From Oxytricha trifallax (Eukaryota > Ciliophora > Spirotrichea > Sporadotrichida > Oxytrichidae): a stretch of 64,000 nt of DNA. Shown here piece by piece: positions 59,501 through 64,000 of this stretch (its first letter is position 1; each line of letters begins with the position of its first letter). The stretch lies in assembly GCA_000711775.1 (NCBI GenBank), contig ARYC01000349.1, forward strand, positions 1 through 64,000, read 5' to 3'. The notes under the pieces were generated by a model. It did not search any database and had not been told where the DNA came from. It was given only the letters and a program-made list of their open reading frames with translations. The translations under genes and the position numbers were made by a program.

Positions 59501-60870
59501 AAAAGTGATCTCTTGAATAAATCAAATTTTAGATTTATGAAATATTAGAATGACAAAACTTCAAATTTATATCTTATCAAAGATTTAGAAGTATATATAA
59601 GTAATTTAAAGATCACTTTTACATTTTTGTAACTGAAATAAAAAATAATTCAATTTTAATCCTGAAAAAAAAATTTTCAGAGTGAGTAAAAGTGAAAGAT
59701 TAAAACCAAATGCTATTTTCTTGTTTATACTTAAAAGTTGATTTTTCTATTAAATCAATTTAATGAAATTTATATCATAAATTAAATTTAAATTAACAAT
59801 AGAATGAAGCATAAATTAGATTTTTCTTAATATTAATTGAAGAAAATTAGAACACTATGGAGTTTATGTCATCTGGTATATTGAAACTTTTTATCCAGTT
59901 CATTCTGTGCTAGTTATTTGATACATAAAAGTAGCCTATAACTGGGTAGCTGGATATTAATGTTTCTAACAGATATTTTTCATTTTGACCTCCAAATGCA
60001 TAACTACTTGAAGAATTTGCTTTTAATTATTTTCGTAATTTAATTATAATCGTATATAAAAAAGTATCCCCCCTCCAATTTCATAGAAATAAGACGATAA
60101 TGTTCAAAAGTAAAATATTTAATTAGAATCGAAGTCAAAAGTCTAAATTATCAAATTATCAGGGGCAGAATTGATTTGATAAGGATATTGTTATTCATCG
60201 AAGCACAGATCATTTTAGCTCTATGCAGCAGTAACTTTGATATTTTGTCTATAAATTAATCATTGAATTCAGTGAAATAAGTAAAAATTATCTAACCAAA
60301 CTTAACAGTAAATAAGAGTATATTTAGCAATTACATAAAATATTTTCAAATCGATGAATTATAAATATTAATAAAGTGTTTATAATTTATACTAAAAACT
60401 TCTTTTCAAAGTGGAGAAAGAGAATTTTGAATTACAAGATCAGTAACTTATCAATAAATTCAATTTTAATATATTTTTTACTTCTTATTTATTCTGTTGT
60501 CATTACTAACGTAGCCATTTATAAGAATTTATAATAATACCTCAAATTTAATTTCTAAAGTAAAGAAAATTGTTGCAAACTTAATTTATTGAAATATTAA
60601 CCAATCTATTAATTAAAAACTAAGTTTTCTCCAATAAATACTTTAATTAAAATTTAAGATGCTCGATTTCAAAATCATTTAAAGTAAATTTATTGCAGAT
60701 CTCTTTTTTCTTATTGAAAGAGTTGGTTATAAAATATTTTTCGACATCTTATGATATGTTCCCCTGCAAACTAAGTGTGATAGCAGTTTGCAAGAGCACA
60801 TAGCTGAAGATATAACGTTCATATTTTGGATTAGATTAATTATATGATGCCAAAAATAAATGTGTGCAAC
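49465..60870 (-). CDS. Gene 3: CADG-like membrane protein, germline form in many blocks
   Basis: The closest paralog of gene 2, also on the minus strand and directly upstream of it in tandem. Blocks run from a possible signal peptide (about 60820-60715) through propeller-like blocks (60265-58165), middle ectodomain (57165-54490), CADG-like motif (54070-53875), juxtamembrane blocks (52875-52470) and multi-helix C-terminus (52450-50580), to a possible polar tail ending at TGA 49465. Gaps are AT-rich and carry a SINE-like copy, a TAA microsatellite and an inverted-repeat element. Reading frame changes between blocks but is conserved with gene 2 within them. Function unknown; predicted to be a membrane protein with a large ectodomain. 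Confidence 0.75.
50580..52450 (-). CDS. Gene 3 multi-helix C-terminal blocks
   Basis: In minus-strand order: 52445-52360 (NDLSSAVAATIKWTMVTIFG), 52325-52065 (IEAFQLITHLPLLNLVIPQN, INDIASFNLMPTDEISRDI), 51990-51940 (ICLGYILRLFNLTSKR), 51890-51715 (YNYNLMIRFILESYLEIFLC), 51390-51275 (VGRRLLYSIVLVFLKEYAGF), and 50690-50580 (YNKQILGYIPICITCLYLIT). Nearly identical to gene 2. The SINE-like copy 50795-51118 sits between the last two. Confidence 0.8.
50795..51118 (-). repeat. SINE-like repeat, copy 3
   Basis: Read on the minus strand: CTACTGTCCAGATGGTTTG (box-A-like), then AGAGGGTTCAAAATC (degenerate box B), TATTTGTACCTGGTAAAAA, GGATACTCGTCC, and GGTGACCACACC near the end. It aligns with copy 1 over nearly its full length. 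It sits between coding blocks of gene 3. Confidence 0.68.
52470..54070 (-). CDS. Gene 3 CADG-like and juxtamembrane blocks
   Basis: Block 54070-53875 reads NFPYFAENPNSIFINKREI and LPDIINEQGISFILEV. Block 52875-52600 reads SLKGRIQKITINGELRLVFE to FLVKDQRLFIKLKFNEKNEF. Block 52560-52475 reads GIVFSADGESVNQIKVEYEG. All align with genes 1 and 2. Confidence 0.78.
53455..53526. repeat. TAA microsatellite
   Basis: About 23 nearly perfect TAA units with one TAG variant near the start. Confidence 0.9.
54490..57165 (-). CDS. Gene 3 middle ectodomain blocks
   Basis: Blocks are 57165-56985 (GLDRYDYFITYQLEDYDQST), 56885-56745 (PSYSIFDSTNQDQLCSQANT), 56540-56480 (YEDLIDYYSGFEP), 56355-56270 (AYDSDQFSVETAQFQFSTC), 55010-54790 (SSIYIGNLTSSIIKNDYNS), and 54700-54490 (CGEISYIIQIDSQEIVLSK). 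Several align with gene 2. Paired cysteines suit an extracellular domain. Confidence 0.72.
57350..57560. other. GC-richer island of unknown nature
   Basis: About 210 bp with clearly higher GC than its flanks, containing GGTTGACTGATCA, GGGGGAGGATTCCGAAAG and TTGGCCCGCC. Frames are short on both strands and do not match gene 2. The words GACTGATCA and GGATTC recall the SINE-like family only weakly. It may be a distant or different repeat. Confidence 0.35.
58165..60870 (-). CDS. Gene 3 N-terminal blocks: possible signal peptide and propeller-like repeats
   Basis: About 60820-60715 reads YERYIFSYVLLQTAITLSLQ, hydrophobic like a signal peptide, though its start codon is not visible in frame. Next come 60265-60125 (QSQNDLCFDEQQYPYQINS), 60012-59850 (YAFGGQNEKYLLETLISSYP, HRMNWIKSFNIPDDINSIV), about 59190-59140 (HSIAVDENQNVYLAHNHK), 59070-58965 (VNIYGDQSEILCLSQNFTAL), and 58330-58165 (LTQGLMFRHGLYDSSTHVQF). 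The DENQNVYLA motif recalls beta-propeller repeats. Confidence 0.7.
58439..58706. mobile_element. 268-bp inverted-repeat element with AAAACCCC-containing ends
   Basis: Terminal inverted repeats of about 75 bp begin GTAAAACCCCGTTAGTCAAT and end with the exact complement. The element is flanked by TATTGAGTT and TATTGATCT, a possible 9-bp target duplication with two mismatches. No ORF. It lies between coding blocks of gene 3. Confidence 0.8.
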
Positions 60871-63309
60871 TATCTTTTTTATACTATCTGGTTGGCGTAA
60901 GGGCTTCACATCATAAAATTCCGTAATGCATTAAATAACGAAAATGAAAGAGTTTATACTTACATCATCACAAATATTAAAATGAAATATAACTTGTTAT
61001 AAATTACTTGAGTCATTATTCTTGAACTCTTTGACAATATTTAAATGAATAAATACTTATATATAATTAAAAATGTAAAAATAATACATTTTTTTTTAAT
61101 TTGGCATGCTCTTTTAAGAATTTTATGTATATTAATATCCCAATGGTGACGTCTTGCTTCTAATATAAGTTATTATAGATAAAATGCATAAGAATTTGAA
61201 AAATGAGATAAATATATAGAAAAATATATTAATCTTTCACTGCTAAAAATTTCAATTATAAATAATTGAATATTTTATCAAATGAAATAATAATTCAGTT
61301 GTATGTATTATTAAATAGAATTTTAACTGTAAAGTTTGCTTATAATTATAGTCTTGCAAAACCAGAGTAAAGATTATTTGAAAGTATATAATTATCTTAT
61401 TAATTTTTGTGTACTTCTAAATATTCAATAAAAAGGAAAGATAACTATAGATACATTTTAGCCTTTAGAAATAGTTTAATAATTTTTCCCCTTACTATAT
61501 TATATAATTTAAAAATTTAAATATTAAATCTTTAATACTCAACTAAAGTTTTGAAAAAATAGAGCTTTTTTTGTAAATTAACTAATAATCATAATTTGCT
61601 AAATAAAAGAACCAGAATTTATTACTTTAAAAATACATTACTATTTATGATTTTTTAAATTATAAAATACTTGAATTTATAGAATTTTTTTTAATAAATT
61701 AAAAAGAGTAATTATATTTGAAATGTCTAAAAAATCTAAGATGAATTGAAGGAATCAAAAATATATGTTTATAAATGAATTATTTATAAATTTAAAAATC
61801 ACAAAAATATTTTACCTAACGCAAAATATTTCATTTGAAGAGTTATCATAATTTTATTTATAATTCATTTAATACTTAAATGAATAAATATATACCAGCA
61901 TTATAGTTATTAAATGTAATTTATTTATTATTTATTTCAATGTTCTTGTGTATTATGCCAATAATGGCAGAAGTTGAATTATTTACAAAATTCTAGTTAT
62001 TATTTAATGCATGTTTATATTAATTTATAAGTAATAATAATAATAGGATCTCAGAAAAACAATTAACGAATATTTATCATTATCAGAATTCTAGTATACA
62101 TATTTTATTTTAATATTTATGAATTTAATTAATATATATTCTAAATTGACTTTGGATTGAGTTTGATGTATCAAAATCAAAGCATGAAACTATCTGATTA
62201 TATATATCTGGATGGCTTAAACCTTAGTATTTAATTATGTGCAGCTATAAAAACAAAAGGGTTTATTTCAATTAATTTATTGAGATTATAACATAGAAAT
62301 TTAATGTGCAAATTTCTAAAAATAAAATGATTGGAGGAATAAAAAAAATCACCTTAATAACACAAATATTTATATGGTTTTATATCAATATTTTTTATCA
62401 TCAAAAAATATATAATGTAGTGCTTAATTAGTTTAATATTTTAATAGATATTATTGAGAATAAAAAAAGACAATCCTCATTATATCGAGATCACAGGTAA
62501 AGAGAAACATGAGAAAAAATAAAATTAAAAATAAATATATGTACAGAATTTACATAACCTTCAATTAAATAAGAAAATTCATATAAAAATATAAAATATA
62601 CAATAATTTAAAGTCATAAAAATCATATTAAAAACATGTTTCTTTTATTAATAAAAGAAATAATTATTATTAGTTATTTTTTCTCAAAAATTACTTTGAT
62701 ATCATAGAATTATTAATAAGGATAGAATGATTTAGAAATAAATATAAAAAAGCTAAAGATAAACAGTAATAAATTTTAATTTAAATTACATCATCATCTA
62801 TTAATTATAGTAGTGTCACTTAAAATAATAATAATTATGAATAATAGTTTATAAATAATGCATTTCTGTGAAACAAATCTTAAATTAATTTTATAAATTT
62901 CCAATTTAAAATTAAAATTTTTGTAACAAACTTCTATATCTTCTCTATTTCAAGGTATTTAACCAATAGGTTTTAATTTAAATTTGACAGATAAACATCG
63001 AATAATTACAATTAAAAAATGAAATGTATATTTTAATAAAACATTAAGAATCAGTAAAGATAAGACACAAAGTTGAAGTTTTTACAGTAAAATATATCGT
63101 CTAAAGTTTATGAAACTAATAATCTCCATTAATGCAAAATTAAATCATACATTTGAAATTAGAAAATGTATTAATTAATTCTATTAATTATTATAAATTC
63201 TTAAGAATTCTATATATATAACAATATCATACTTCTTGTCACAGATAGTTATTTGTAAGCTTTTAGAATTCAAAATATAAATTTTATTATAATAAAGTGT
63301 CCAAGCCAA
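60871..63309. other. AT-rich intergenic DNA between genes 3 and 4
   Basis: Mostly non-coding. One family-like block on the minus strand (62145-62255) is listed separately. Confidence 0.45.
62145..62255 (-). CDS. Isolated N-terminal-type block of the gene family
   Basis: The minus strand reads YQGLSHPDIYNQIVSCFDF and then DTSNSIQSQ. This resembles the N-terminal blocks of gene 3 (YPYQINSAPDNLIIQTFDFD) and gene 2. It lies between gene 3 and gene 4, opposite in strand to gene 4. It could be an inverted block of gene 4, a relic, or part of another gene. Similarity is by eye over about 30 residues. Confidence 0.4.
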
Positions 63310-63699
63310 AGATTGCTTCGGTTAACAACAGCTACCCTTAGTTTTTGGGAACACTGTTGATGACTATAAAATTACAGCTGTAGCCCAGATTGCTTTATTA
63401 ATTATAAAATAATTTTATATATTTTAATGCTCAAGACTTGGTATTTATTTACAATACTAATTATATAATATTTATAGTATTCGGTGGGTCAGCAGGGAGC
63501 TATCCTATGTTGGGTTACTATCACCAAACTAATAACTTTCACGTCGTGAAATGGCTATATTCTTACGATACATCTGGAGAAGCGAATACAGTTAAGTCTA
63601 TAGCTTATAGATCAAGTGTGCTATTTGTTAATTTTTACGGAAGTACTAATGAAATTTATGCCAAAATTGACCCATTTAATGGAACATCTATTCTATAAG
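63310..63699 (+). CDS. Gene 4: N-terminal blocks of a fourth family member, runs off the window
   Basis: Block one, about 63315-63400, reads LPLVFGNTVDDYKITAVAQ. After an AT-rich gap of about 80 bp, block two (about 63480-63699) reads VFGGSAGSYPMLGYYHQTNN, then KWLYSYDTSGEANTVKSIAY and FYGSTNEIYAKIDPFNGTS. The second aligns with gene 3 (FGGQNEKYLL, SYPVIGYFYVSNN, MNWIKSFNIPDDINSIV). It is on the strand opposite to genes 2 and 3. The start codon and the rest of the gene are not seen. Confidence 0.7.
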
Positions 63700-64000
63700 T
63701 TAATCAAAAATATTATAATTTATCATATTTTATGGAGAATAAAATATTTCTCTTTTTTTAGAATAGTTAATCTTAATTGAATTTATATCAAAATATAATT
63801 ACCTTAACAATGATAGTAATATAAGCAACAATTAATTAAAATTAAAATTATTTGATTTTATTTACATTGATGTAAGAGTTTTTGCTTCTCAGAAATCATT
63901 AAATTTGCAAAACATTTTTTCTGGAAATACCTTTTTAAATAAGATTTTTTATTTCCAAAAATAAAAATTAATTCACCAGTTTTTTTAATTTGAATTAAAA
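63700..64000. other. AT-rich tail of the window
   Basis: No further gene 4 block could be recognised before the window ends. Confidence 0.4.

Overview
The window reads as germline (micronuclear) DNA of a spirotrich ciliate of the Oxytricha/Stylonychia type. Three things seen in the sequence support this. Long reading frames stay open only if TAA and TAG code for glutamine and TGA is the sole stop. A 5.1-kb transposon at 12103-17209 ends in CCCCAAAA-type telomere repeats and is flanked by a 3-bp AAT duplication, which is the signature of TBE elements of hypotrich ciliates. Most of the remaining DNA is very AT-rich, and short coding blocks are separated by non-coding stretches, as expected for MDS/IES organisation. 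Introns are tiny (29-36 nt, GT-AG).

Layout. 1-7630: a decayed copy (copy A) of a three-gene mobile element. It has a broken D34E transposase (-), an intact 251-aa partner protein (+), and a SecA-like ATPase gene whose middle has been inverted. 8341-19090: a multi-block gene (gene 1, +) for a large membrane protein, invaded by foldback elements and by the TBE. 19925-20233: a tRNA-like SINE-type repeat. 20820-29378: the better preserved copy B of the three-gene element: a 1308-aa SecA-like ATPase (+), the 251-aa partner (-, split by a 1.67-kb inverted-repeat element with a 10-bp duplication), and a 562-aa D34E transposase (+). 29731-30107: G-rich minisatellites. 30337-31039: two small unrecognised ORFs. 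31087-32702: an uninterrupted MT-A70 methyltransferase-family gene with YPPW in place of DPPW. 33345-34497: C-terminal blocks of a + strand gene, possibly the end of gene 1. 36400-48245 and 49465-60870: two paralogous multi-block genes on the - strand (genes 2 and 3). 63310-end: the start of a fourth family member on + (gene 4).

Genes 1-4 form one family. Block-by-block comparison within the window gives this order: N-terminal beta-propeller-like repeats (DSNSNIYVA and DENQNVYLA), cadherin/CADG-like motifs (LPEVVD, LPDIVN, LPDIIN), a juxtamembrane region, and a C-terminal multi-helix domain containing the shared motif INDIAS(F/L)NL(M/I)P. Genes 2 and 3 can be matched at more than a dozen blocks, so their blocks are real exonic (MDS) sequence rather than chance ORFs.

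The most notable items are the SecA-like ATPase/transposase element, in which only the small partner protein is intact in both copies, and the MT-A70-like gene that lies uninterrupted in germline DNA. Most block edges are approximate because pointer sequences cannot be fixed without the macronuclear sequence.
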